Shown here: piece by piece, positions 1-7,781 of the stretch | Layout: every line of letters starts with the position of its first letter | Numbering within the stretch: position 1 is the stretch's first letter | DNA from: Candidatus Bipolaricaulota bacterium | GTDB taxonomy: Bacteria; Bipolaricaulota; Bipolaricaulia; UBA7950; UBA9294 | Direction of reading: 5' to 3' | DNA length: 53,584 bases | Assembly (NCBI GenBank): GCA_028278555.1 | Contig: JANQEA010000087.1 | Span: forward strand, 1 to 53,584 | Program-made: the position numbers and the translations under genes | Notes under the pieces: model-generated | Database searches by the model: none | Seen by the model: only the letters and a program-made list of their open reading frames with translations | What the model was told of the DNA's origin: nothing

Positions 1-1614
1 CACATCTGCGACCCGCACGGCGAGGACGACTCCGAGTGGATCATCCTCGACGAGACGAGCTCCAACTCGCCGGTCTTCTTCACGTTCTCCGGCTACCAGC
101 TCTGGCCGGTCTGGGATGCGCTCGGCGTCGGTCTGGTCGAAGGGATGGGCGGCTTCCAGCTCCAGCTCGACAACTGGAAACTCGAGGTCTTCAACGAAGA
201 TGACGTCTACGCTCGCTACAACGATGTCTACTACGGGGTCCCGAGGAACAACCCATTCCCGTTCTACAACGATGTTCGATGGGGGCTGCTCGGGCTCGGT
301 GATCTGAACATCCACACGAGCTTCCCGCCGTGGATCAGCAACTACTTCGGCCCATACCGAGAGCTGGCCGCCCCGAAGGCGATCGAACCCGGAGCACGCG
401 TCGCGAATGACGTCTCGTTCGACCTGATGTCGATTGCCGATACGCAGGTGTTCGACGGAACGACGACGCAGATGTACTGGCTCGACCGGAACGGGAACCG
501 CGTCTCTAGTTACGTCAACTCCGACTGCGTGTTCATCGAGGTCGTCGACCCGGACCAAGACGAAGACCCGTACCGCCGCGAACGGATCGATGGCTACTGG
601 GATGGCGGACAGAACGTCCCGTTCGGCCCGCAAGCCCTCCGCGAGTTCGAGTGCGAACTCGACCCTCGGGGCGAACATCCGGTGAACCTGCTGCTCGGCG
701 ACACGAACATCTTCAACGACACGCCAGCCGAGGCCCCGAACACCGTCTTCCACGGCGAGCCGAAGCTCTATGTCCTCAACCCGCGAAGCGGCTTCTGGGC
801 GGCGGTCGATCTGTTGGAGACCGGCGTCGCGACCGGCGACTTCGTCTCGGTCATCTGCATCGACCTGGTCCACGTCTACGAGTGCGTACCGACCCTCGAC
901 GTCGTTCCGGGCGACACGATCGTCGCGTTCTACCAGGATCCGTCCAACCACTCCGACAACGCGATGGTCTCGATCAAGGTCGGGATCGGCGGCGGGGGAA
1001 CGCCTCCGACTCAAGCATCGACGACGATGTTCGTCGACGCCGACGGGAACGACGTGGCGAACTACACCGACATCGACATGGTCTACGTCAAGGTGATCGA
1101 TCCTTCTCATGTCGGCGCACCGCTGCTGGCGAACGCAGTGGAGATCGACGGGGAAACCTATGACCTAACGCTCTGGTACGATGCGCAGACGTTCGCTCCA
1201 GAAGGCGTCTTCCTCACCGAGGCGATCGATCTTGATCTGGCGCCGGGAGAAACACTGACCGCGACCTACAGCGACCCGACCGATCCGGCGGATACGTCGA
1301 GCGACACGATCACGGTGATCGCAAGCGTGCTCGTCGTGGAGTCGTTCTACGCCAGTCCGAACCCGTTCGAGATCGATTGCACGTTCGGTTACGTCGGATC
1401 GGGCGTGGCAAGCGCAATGTCCGTCGACATCTACGATCTGGCCGGCACTCTGATCTGGTCGAGCGAACAGCCGGACGTCAACGAGATCGTCTGGGACGGG
1501 ACGGCCGGCGCACCCTGCCGCCCGGTCGCCAACGGCGCCTACATCTATGTGATCCGCGCGACGGACGGGACGAACACATTCGTCGGCAAGGGGAAGGTGT
1601 TCGTGAATCGCTGA
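1..1614 (+). CDS. Large secreted protein with FlgD-Ig-like C-terminus, 5' end outside window
   Basis: The frame is open from base 1, so the gene begins to the left of the window; the first internal ATG (145) is not a convincing start. I see about 537 residues rich in Asp, Thr and Val, in long beta-strand-like stretches suggesting repeated Ig-like modules. The last 90 residues (VVESFYASPNPF, a DIYDLAGTLIW core, then NGAYIYVIRATDG and a KGKVFVNR end) match the pattern of FlgD-Ig-like or type-IX-like C-terminal domains found on secreted and cell-surface proteins. The function of the main body is unknown. The protein is probably exported and held at the surface, by inference. No neighbour links it to a pathway. 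Confidence 0.75.
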   Translation, partial: HICDPHGEDDSEWIILDETSSNSPVFFTFSGYQLWPVWDALGVGLVEGMGGFQLQLDNWKLEVFNEDDVYARYNDVYYGVPRNNPFPFYNDVRWGLLGLGDLNIHTSFPPWISNYFGPYRELAAPKAIEPGARVANDVSFDLMSIADTQVFDGTTTQMYWLDRNGNRVSSYVNSDCVFIEVVDPDQDEDPYRRERIDGYWDGGQNVPFGPQALREFECELDPRGEHPVNLLLGDTNIFNDTPAEAPNTVFHGEPKLYVLNPRSGFWAAVDLLETGVATGDFVSVICIDLVHVYECVPTLDVVPGDTIVAFYQDPSNHSDNAMVSIKVGIGGGGTPPTQASTTMFVDADGNDVANYTDIDMVYVKVIDPSHVGAPLLANAVEIDGETYDLTLWYDAQTFAPEGVFLTEAIDLDLAPGETLTATYSDPTDPADTSSDTITVIASVLVVESFYASPNPFEIDCTFGYVGSGVASAMSVDIYDLAGTLIWSSEQPDVNEIVWDGTAGAPCRPVANGAYIYVIRATDGTNTFVGKGKVFVNR

Positions 1615-1626
1615 CGCGATTCACGG

Positions 1627-1656
1627 CGGAGAAGCGATCTGACGATCGCTTCTCCG
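1627..1656 (+). terminator. Hairpin after the secreted-protein gene
   Basis: A perfect 13-bp stem (arms 1627-1639 and 1644-1656) with a 4-base loop lies 12 bases after the stop codon at 1614. No T-run follows, so it may act with Rho or protect the 3' end. Confidence 0.6.
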
Positions 1657-1790
1657 ATCGGGTCAGCAACAGGACACAGGGCGACGACACGAAGACTGGC
1701 TCTGCCCTGCCTGTTCATCCGAGAGGGGGCTACAGCGGTTTCGAAAGCCGCTTCTCCTGCAGTTGGAGTGGTTAGGCGATTGGAGAAGAA

Positions 1791-1837
1791 CCTCTCCGCC
1801 GGATCCCGGTGCGTGCATGCGGGATCCGGCGGGGAGA
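1791..1837 (-). terminator. Hairpin after the leftward secreted-protein gene
   Basis: Arms 1792-1807 and 1821-1836 form a 16-bp stem with one G:T pair. It starts 11 bases after the stop of the leftward gene. In that direction it is followed by a short pyrimidine stretch (TTCTTCT), a modest U-tract. Confidence 0.6.
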
Positions 1838-1847
1838 TGCGCGTTGA

Positions 1848-2945
1848 CTACCAGGTAACGAGGAAGCCGAACGTCAGCTGTTCGATCCCCGTGCCGAGGA
1901 CGAAATCGGTCCCCATGCTGAACTCCAGGCTCGGCGTGAACTCGATTGACATCTCGAACGTGAACTCGGCGACATCGAACAGATAGGCGCTGTTCTCGTC
2001 GAAGAAGACCGCCGCTTCGAAGTCGAACGGACCGCAGCATGCGTCCTCATCGTTCTCGATCATGTACATCTCCCAGTAGTCGCCGAGGATCCCCGGTTTG
2101 GAGACGAACTCGCCGGCGCCCCAGAAGGAGATCGCGGTGAACTGAACGTTCCCGACATCGCACTCGAACTTGAACCCGTCGATATGAACCGTCTCGAACG
2201 TCAGCGGGTCGACCGTCTCGACGCCGATGTAGAACTCCACGCAGATGAAGGAGAAGTCGAAGTCCGGGGTGACCGTCAGCGACTTCGACTGCACCGTGAA
2301 CTCGATTTCAATATCGATCGTCACCCATGGGAACTCCGGGAGGAGGAAGTTGTCCAGTTCGAAGACGATCCGCTCGAATCCATCGCAGTCGAAATAGGCC
2401 GTCGCATCGACCTCGGCGCAGCAGAACGGGAAGTCGACTCCAATCTGCAGACTGTCGTAGTCGAGATCGCACTCCCCGGGATCATCGTCGTCACCGAAAC
2501 GGATCGTCGCGGAGATCCCGACATCGCCGGCCGTACCTCGCGCGTTGAGCGTGAAGAAGGCGTCCTCGTCGTAGAGTGAGAAGGTCCCACTGAACGTGAC
2601 GCCCATCAGCTCCACGGTCGTCGTCGTCGTCCACTTCTCGAATTCCGGAACGTCCGGATCGAAGCCAAGCGCCGACGCGATCGTGAATCCTCCGAGCCGA
2701 CCGACGGCCGAGAAGTCCTGGTCGGCCCACGTCGTCTCGTCGAGCCGACTGAGAGAGCTGAACGTCCAATCCCCAATCGTGTATTTCACGAGCAATTCAG
2801 TCGAATATCCGAATGCATCGACGAACGATGCGGACAACGGATCGATCTCCAGATCGATCCTCCAGTGTCCGGTTATCGCCTGGGCCGATCCAATCAGTGC
2901 CAACCCCGCCACGATGACTGCACCGAGCACGCACGCACGTCGCAT
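1848..2945 (-). CDS. Secreted beta-rich protein of unknown function
   Basis: This 365-residue protein opens with a clear signal peptide (MRRACVLGAVIVAGLALIGSAQA). The ATG at 2945 is chosen because a strong AGGGAGG ribosome site precedes it and the signal peptide starts there; a longer frame reaches 3149 but its extra 68 residues look non-coding. The mature part is acidic and rich in aromatic residues and Asp/Glu, with alternating hydrophobic strands (for example PWVTIDIEIEFTVQSKSLTV) and several Cys, including a CC pair near residue 170 and another near 320. It resembles a secreted or outer-membrane-facing beta-sandwich protein. I do not recognise the family. It stands alone, with its own terminator-like hairpin. 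Confidence 0.75.
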   Translation of the reverse strand: MRRACVLGAVIVAGLALIGSAQAITGHWRIDLEIDPLSASFVDAFGYSTELLVKYTIGDWTFSSLSRLDETTWADQDFSAVGRLGGFTIASALGFDPDVPEFEKWTTTTTVELMGVTFSGTFSLYDEDAFFTLNARGTAGDVGISATIRFGDDDDPGECDLDYDSLQIGVDFPFCCAEVDATAYFDCDGFERIVFELDNFLLPEFPWVTIDIEIEFTVQSKSLTVTPDFDFSFICVEFYIGVETVDPLTFETVHIDGFKFECDVGNVQFTAISFWGAGEFVSKPGILGDYWEMYMIENDEDACCGPFDFEAAVFFDENSAYLFDVAEFTFEMSIEFTPSLEFSMGTDFVLGTGIEQLTFGFLVTW

Positions 2946-3320
2946 CGCCCTACCTCCCTGTGGTTCACGACCTTGCGCTGGCAACGAACGGGAACGGTGG
3001 ATGGCGCCGCCTCTGTGGAGGCGGAGACGTGTAGCTGAACGGAGTCGGCGACTCTCGGTCGGCGTTTCGGCCTGAGCATACGTCTTCTTCGCTAGCATCG
3101 TCGGTCCTTCGTTCTTGAACCAGCGGCTAGCAAGCACCCGGTTGTTCAAGGCTAGCGTGGACCAGCGTCAGACGCCGTTCTGCACGATCCGTTCGGAGCG
3201 GACATTCGTCCCGGTGGTGACGCACGCGACGCACCCGGATTCACCGCTGCCGCCCGGCGTTCTCGGTCCGTTCTCGTTTAGCTTCCGAAAGCACAGCCAT
3301 CGAATCGAAAGAGAGGATCC

Positions 3321-3956
3321 ATGCGAGCCATCCTGTTCGTCTGTCTTGTCGCCATTCTGGTTGTCCCCGCATACGGGGTGTCCGTCGATGAACTCGGCTT
3401 GAGGCTGGACTTCGGCCCGGACCCGATCGAAGGGAACGGGGCATGGATGACGACGTTCGGGGTGTACGGAGATCTCTCCTTCACAGGCGGGCGCCTGCTC
3501 CGCCTGTCCCTCCGCGTGCCGATCGATCACTGGATCCCGCATCTAGGATTCGAACTCGCTTGGCCGTTCGAGCCGATGCTCGCCATCGACGCCGCGCTCC
3601 ATGCCGCCGCCGCGCCCGCCGAGGACCTGTCGGCGGTCGAGCTGGATCTCGGATTGCGCGCACTCCTCATCGACAGCCCCATGTGGCACGTCAGCTTCGC
3701 CGCTCAACCGCTCGCTTTGCTGTTCCGGGCAGATGGAGGGTCAAGTGAAGGGAATCTCCTTCTCGGGCTGAATCTCGCCGCCGATCTGTCTCTCTGCATC
3801 GCGGATCAGATCGTCTTCGGACAGCATCTGCGGATCGCGATCCTGGAAAGCCGCCCGTTCGGCGAGCCGCTCTTTCCGGTGGACGAGACGTTCGGCGTGG
3901 TCACCCACGTCACCCTCTTCTTCGGCCGCCGGATTGCCACCTCACCGAGTCCGTAG
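3321..3956 (+). CDS. Small secreted protein of unknown function
   Basis: A 211-residue protein with a signal peptide (MRAILFVCLVAILVVPAYG). AAGAGAGG just upstream supports this start. The mature part has amphipathic strands (GVYGDLSF, LLRLSLRVPIDHW, ALLFRADGG) separated by short turns, as in a small beta-barrel or beta-sandwich. It is divergent from the secreted protein at 1848-2945, with about 375 bases between start codons. I do not recognise a family and no function can be given. Confidence 0.7.
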   Translation: MRAILFVCLVAILVVPAYGVSVDELGLRLDFGPDPIEGNGAWMTTFGVYGDLSFTGGRLLRLSLRVPIDHWIPHLGFELAWPFEPMLAIDAALHAAAAPAEDLSAVELDLGLRALLIDSPMWHVSFAAQPLALLFRADGGSSEGNLLLGLNLAADLSLCIADQIVFGQHLRIAILESRPFGEPLFPVDETFGVVTHVTLFFGRRIATSPSP

Positions 3957-4023
3957 CTCCACGGTTTCCTCGGTGCGGCTGGACGACTAGGAATCCCGAG
4001 AAGAGCAGGATCCCGTCGCTTGC

Positions 4024-4051
4024 TTGACGCATGACGACAATATCATATACT
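4024..4051 (+). promoter_or_regulatory. Sigma70-type promoter for radC
   Basis: TTGACG (4024-4029), 16-base spacer, TATACT (4046-4051). Transcription would begin near 4058, about 13 bases before the TTG start at 4071. This supports that rare start codon. Confidence 0.7.
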
Positions 4052-4070
4052 AGCCGCTGGGTGATGATCG

Positions 4071-4781
4071 TTGAGTCCTTCTCGCATCGGAGAGCCGCTT
4101 CACCGCTGGGATCCCAAGCGGAGACATCGCGTCCAGGATCTACCGAGCCCGGAGCGCCCTCGGGAGAAGCTGGCGCACCGAGGCGCAGCGTCGTTGTCGG
4201 ACATCGAACTCCTCGCGATCCTTCTCGGAAGCGGAACGAGAAAGACGAGCGTCCTCGACCTCGCATCGCAGATCCTTCGTTCCCTCGGCGGTCGGCTCGA
4301 TCGGGCCACGCTCGACGACCTTCGCGCAATCCCGGGGGTCGGGGAGGCGAAGGGGTGCCAGATCGCCGCGGCGCTGGAGCTCGCCCGAAGGCACATCGCA
4401 AAGGGGCGTCACGTCATCCGTGATGCGGCAGATGCGCTCCCCTATCTCCAATCGATCCGGGGGAAGAAGCAGGAGCACTTCGCCTGCATTTCGCTGAACG
4501 GAGCACACGAGGTGATCGAATCACGGATCGTAACGGTCGGCCTGCTCGACACGAACCAGGTTCATCCGCGCGAGGTCTTCGCCGATCCGATTGCCGACCG
4601 GGCGGCAGCAGTCCTCGTTGCGCACAACCATCCATCGGGGACGCTGGAGGCGAGCCCCGAAGATCTGGCGCTCACCCGCCGGGTCGCCAGGGCCGGTGAG
4701 ATCCTCGGGATTCGGGTCCTCGATCATCTGATCGTCACCGTCGACGGCTTCCTCTCGCTGAAGGAAGCGGGGAAGCTGTAG
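4071..4781 (+). CDS. radC: RadC family (JAB/MPN domain) protein
   Basis: A 236-residue RadC. The N-terminal part has the usual PSPERPREKLAHRGAASLSD opening and a helix-hairpin-helix (residues ~75-100, IPGVGEAKGCQIAAALEL). The C-terminal JAB1/MPN metal site is intact: AHNHPSG followed by S-x-x-D in SPEDLALTRR. RadC proteins are linked to DNA metabolism but their biochemical role is unsettled; despite the old name, a direct repair role is doubtful. The start is TTG at 4071: an in-frame stop lies just upstream at 4065, and the promoter at 4024-4051 fits. The length is typical for the family. The gene converges with the MFS gene, with 18 bases between stops. Confidence 0.92.
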   Translation: MSPSRIGEPLHRWDPKRRHRVQDLPSPERPREKLAHRGAASLSDIELLAILLGSGTRKTSVLDLASQILRSLGGRLDRATLDDLRAIPGVGEAKGCQIAAALELARRHIAKGRHVIRDAADALPYLQSIRGKKQEHFACISLNGAHEVIESRIVTVGLLDTNQVHPREVFADPIADRAAAVLVAHNHPSGTLEASPEDLALTRRVARAGEILGIRVLDHLIVTVDGFLSLKEAGKL

Positions 4782-4799
4782 ATCGGGAGATCCGCTCGA

Positions 4800-6074
4800 C
4801 TACATGGCCGCTTCCGACTCTCCGCACGTCTCTCGCTTGAATCGCTCGCCGTCGGCCTCGATTCGAAGGATCGAAGGCGAGAGGAACGAGCCGAAGCCGA
4901 CGAACAGGTAGGCAATCCCGCCGATGATGAACCACAGCTGAATTCCGAAGCGATCGCTGAGCGGCCCGGCGAGGGCGAGCCCGAGCGGCACAACGGCCTG
5001 GCTCGCGCTCCCGAGAAGGGCGAAGGCGCGCCCCTGCATCCCCTCCGGAATCGACGCTTGGAGCGTCCCGACAATCGAGCCCGTCGCGATCGGTTCCATC
5101 AACCCGACGACGAACAGGGCGCCACCGACCAAGTAGAGCCACCCGTGCGGTGCGATCCCCATCACGACGATCCCGACCCCCATCAGGGCGATCGCCAGCA
5201 GCGCCGTCACGATACGTCGCCGGAACCCGCCCCACGCCGAGAGGAGGAGGCCGCCAAGCACGAATCCGATCCCGAACGCCGCCTGAAGCCCCCCGAGGTG
5301 GATCGCCTCACCATCGAGGACCCGCGTGACGTAAAGCGGCAGGAGGACGAACGCCGGGTTCACGACGAAGTTCATCAGCGCCAACGCGACGATCAGAAGC
5401 GCGACGCCCCGCCAGCGAACGACGAATTCGAGTCCCTCGCGGAGTCCGCCGAGCACCGAGATCGGGGCCGCGTCGGCGGATTCCCCGCTCGGCTCCGGAA
5501 TCCGGATGAACAGCAGCGGGACCACGGCGACCGCCCAGGTCGCTACGTCGATCGCAAGCACTCCTTGAACGTTCAGGAGTTCGAGTAAGAGAGCCCCGAG
5601 CGGGGGAGAGAGGACGAGCGCCAATCCCTGCAGCGTTTGATTCAGCCCGGCGATCCGTGTCAGATGCTCCTTCGGGACCATCAGAGTCGTCGCCGCTTGC
5701 ATCGCCGGCCAGTGAAACGCTCCGCCGACCGCACGGACGAACAGCAGACCGTAGACAAGCGGAACGAACGCATTCCCGGTCGCGAAGAGAGCCGCGAGGA
5801 TTCCGGTCGCGAGGGCGATCGACGTATCGGCGAAGAGCAGCACGCGCCGCCGATTCCACCGATCGACGAGCGTCCCGGCAAACGGACCGAGGAAGACGGT
5901 CGGGATGTAGGCCATCATCCCGGCCAACGCGAGAACGGTCGCCGAGCCGGTCGTCTTCGTCAGCCACCAGACCAGGGCGAACTGAACGAGTCGGCTCCCG
6001 AGAAGCGACAGCGCCTGCCCGCCCCACAGCGTGAAGAAGAGCGGTTTCCACCGATCGGCGTTCCAGTCGATCAT
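4800..6074 (-). CDS. MFS transporter (MFS_3 / EntS-like exporter)
   Basis: A 424-residue inner-membrane protein with about 12 hydrophobic helices. The loop between helices 2 and 3 carries GTLVDRWNRRRVLL, the MFS motif A region, and the opening (WGGQALSLLGSRLVQFALVWWL) is typical of the MFS_3 group, which includes enterobactin exporters and macrolide-efflux-like proteins. It is expected to export a small molecule using the proton gradient; the substrate cannot be read from sequence. ATG at 6074 is preferred over GTG at 6086 because a GGAGG ribosome site lies 11 bases before it and would overlap the GTG. The gene is downstream of, and same-strand with, the gene at 6205-7308, but a hairpin separates them. 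Confidence 0.88.
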   Translation of the reverse strand: MIDWNADRWKPLFFTLWGGQALSLLGSRLVQFALVWWLTKTTGSATVLALAGMMAYIPTVFLGPFAGTLVDRWNRRRVLLFADTSIALATGILAALFATGNAFVPLVYGLLFVRAVGGAFHWPAMQAATTLMVPKEHLTRIAGLNQTLQGLALVLSPPLGALLLELLNVQGVLAIDVATWAVAVVPLLFIRIPEPSGESADAAPISVLGGLREGLEFVVRWRGVALLIVALALMNFVVNPAFVLLPLYVTRVLDGEAIHLGGLQAAFGIGFVLGGLLLSAWGGFRRRIVTALLAIALMGVGIVVMGIAPHGWLYLVGGALFVVGLMEPIATGSIVGTLQASIPEGMQGRAFALLGSASQAVVPLGLALAGPLSDRFGIQLWFIIGGIAYLFVGFGSFLSPSILRIEADGERFKRETCGESEAAM

Positions 6075-6152
6075 CGCGCAGTCCACCTCCGGACATCCGG
6101 CTTTGCACCGTCCACCCTACGTTCGCCCGTCTCGCCTCCGTGTCCGAATAGA

Positions 6153-6186
6153 CGTGCCGCCTCCGACGTCCACAGGAGGCGGCACG
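6153..6186 (-). terminator. Hairpin after the gene at 6205-7308
   Basis: Arms 6153-6164 and 6175-6186 form a perfect 12-bp GC-rich stem with a 10-base loop, 18 bases past the stop codon. There is no clear U-tract. It sits between two same-strand genes and probably isolates them. Confidence 0.6.
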
Positions 6187-6204
6187 ACCGTGTTTCGAAA
6201 TGCC

Positions 6205-7308
6205 CTAGAGAAGATCCATCGCGGCTGTGATCGACACGTCGGTCGACCAGGCCGGATCGCCAGTCTCTCGCGTGAACGATGCCTGCACCAACACGTCGAT
6301 CCCGGCGATATCGAATCCGATCGACAGGCCGGCGGAGTGGCTCGATGTTGCAACGAGACCGGCCGGTTTCACCCGCTGCAGGGTGTAGTCGGCGATCAGC
6401 GTGCTCTCCTCGGTGAGCGCATACTCATAGCTGAGCGTCGCGTTCAGCGTGTTCTCGTTCATGATGTCGAACGGGCCAGCGTAGCTCGCGTGGAAGAGGA
6501 GCTGGTCGCTCGGGCCGAACGCGAAGGCCGCGTCGGCCGATCCGCCGACGACGATATTCTGGGCCCCGCCGTACGGATCGATCAGCTCGTAGCCGATGCC
6601 CGCCTGGAGCGCCCAACCGCACCGGCGATCGTCTCCAACCGCCAGGATGACCTCCTCGATCGTCAGGAGCGCTCGCGCGTCCAACTCGACGGCGGTCACA
6701 CCCTCGATCAGCGACTCGATGTCGGCAACGAGATCCTTCAGCTCCTCGTATTCGACTTGGCGCCCGATGGCGCCGGCGATCCCCAGCAGAACGTTGTCGG
6801 CGAGCGGATCGACGAATGCGCCGAGCGCGAGGAGCTCTTCCTCGATCGTGATCGCCTTCGCCAAAGGCGTCACGTCACTGAACCGGCCGATCCCGACTCC
6901 CACACGGACATCGACACCGGGCCGCGGCTGGCCTGTCGCCATCGACGATTCGAGACCGCCGAACGCGAACAATAGCGACTCCTCGATCGGGTAGTAGCGG
7001 AACGTCGCCGCTCCCTGTCCGAGCCATGCGGTCGGCAGGAACTCGTCGAGCGTCAGCTCGACCGCGCCGGTCAGCGAGAAGCCGTAGTTCGGCGAATCGA
7101 ACAGCTGATCGTAATCGAACGCCAGCCGTCCGGAGTTCACATCGACACCGACCGTGTTCGCGTCGTCGTAGTACCGGTACCCGAACGTCAAGCGAGCGTC
7201 GGTCAACGCCGTCTTCGGGGATCGATACTCGCAGATCGATAGGCCCCACCCTTGAAGCCCGATCGCGATGACAAGAACGATCACCCCGAAAATCCCCATC
7301 TTCTTCAT
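6205..7308 (-). CDS. Exported protein, possibly outer-membrane beta-barrel-like
   Basis: A 367-residue protein with a signal peptide (MKKMGIFGVIVLVIAIGLQGWG). The mature part has many alternating-residue strands (ARLTFGYRYYDDANTVGVDV, GAATFRYYPIEESLLFAFGG, LNATLSYEYALTEESTLIADYTL) with a helical middle (residues ~150-215). The pattern resembles an outer-membrane barrel or autotransporter-like fold, although the last residue is Leu rather than Phe. The ATG at 7308 is used; GAGGGGG six bases upstream supports it over the GTG at 7311. No family is recognised. Confidence 0.7.
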   Translation of the reverse strand: MKKMGIFGVIVLVIAIGLQGWGLSICEYRSPKTALTDARLTFGYRYYDDANTVGVDVNSGRLAFDYDQLFDSPNYGFSLTGAVELTLDEFLPTAWLGQGAATFRYYPIEESLLFAFGGLESSMATGQPRPGVDVRVGVGIGRFSDVTPLAKAITIEEELLALGAFVDPLADNVLLGIAGAIGRQVEYEELKDLVADIESLIEGVTAVELDARALLTIEEVILAVGDDRRCGWALQAGIGYELIDPYGGAQNIVVGGSADAAFAFGPSDQLLFHASYAGPFDIMNENTLNATLSYEYALTEESTLIADYTLQRVKPAGLVATSSHSAGLSIGFDIAGIDVLVQASFTRETGDPAWSTDVSITAAMDLL

Positions 7309-7386
7309 CACGCACCCCCTCTTGGTTTGTGCAGTGGCGGAGAGTGTAGCGGGAAGGGCTCCGACTGTGAAGACGGCCCGAGGAGC

Positions 7387-7632
7387 CTATCCGTCCCTTC
7401 GATAGGCCCACCTTCCGAGGTACCAACGCTTGCATCGATCGCACCGCTTGCAGGCCGGCATCGACACATTGTGGACATTCGGTCGGTTCAGCCCCCCGGT
7501 CATCCGTGCAGCCCACTTCCTGTGGTGGAAATCCCATGAGGAGACCAGATCGCCGTCGAGTTCGTCGACGAGCCGATCGCCGCACTCCGGACATCGTCCG
7601 AAGCGAGCCATCAGTCGACCGATCGGGCCCAT
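7387..7632 (-). CDS. Small zinc-ribbon protein
   Basis: An 81-residue protein with two metal-binding knuckles: CPECG at residues ~14-18 and CKRCDRC at ~61-67, a four-Cys zinc ribbon with one extra Cys. The middle holds WDFHHRKWAARMTGG. A good GAGGAGAG ribosome site decides the ATG at 7632. The basic, aromatic C-terminus (CKRWYLGRWAYRRDG) suggests nucleic-acid binding, but this is inference. It lies divergently from the DUF2062 gene, with 149 bases between starts. Confidence 0.65.
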   Translation of the reverse strand: MGPIGRLMARFGRCPECGDRLVDELDGDLVSSWDFHHRKWAARMTGGLNRPNVHNVSMPACKRCDRCKRWYLGRWAYRRDG

Positions 7633-7781
7633 CCTCTCTCCTCGAACTTCCCGCCCTTCCATTGCCTGCAGCCTAACCAATGACGACCGATTCGATCAAG
7701 GACGCGATCTTCCCTCTTCACAGCAGGCTTGACCCAGCGGACTGCCGCTCCCATGATGGACCGAACGGAGAGGGGGAGACG

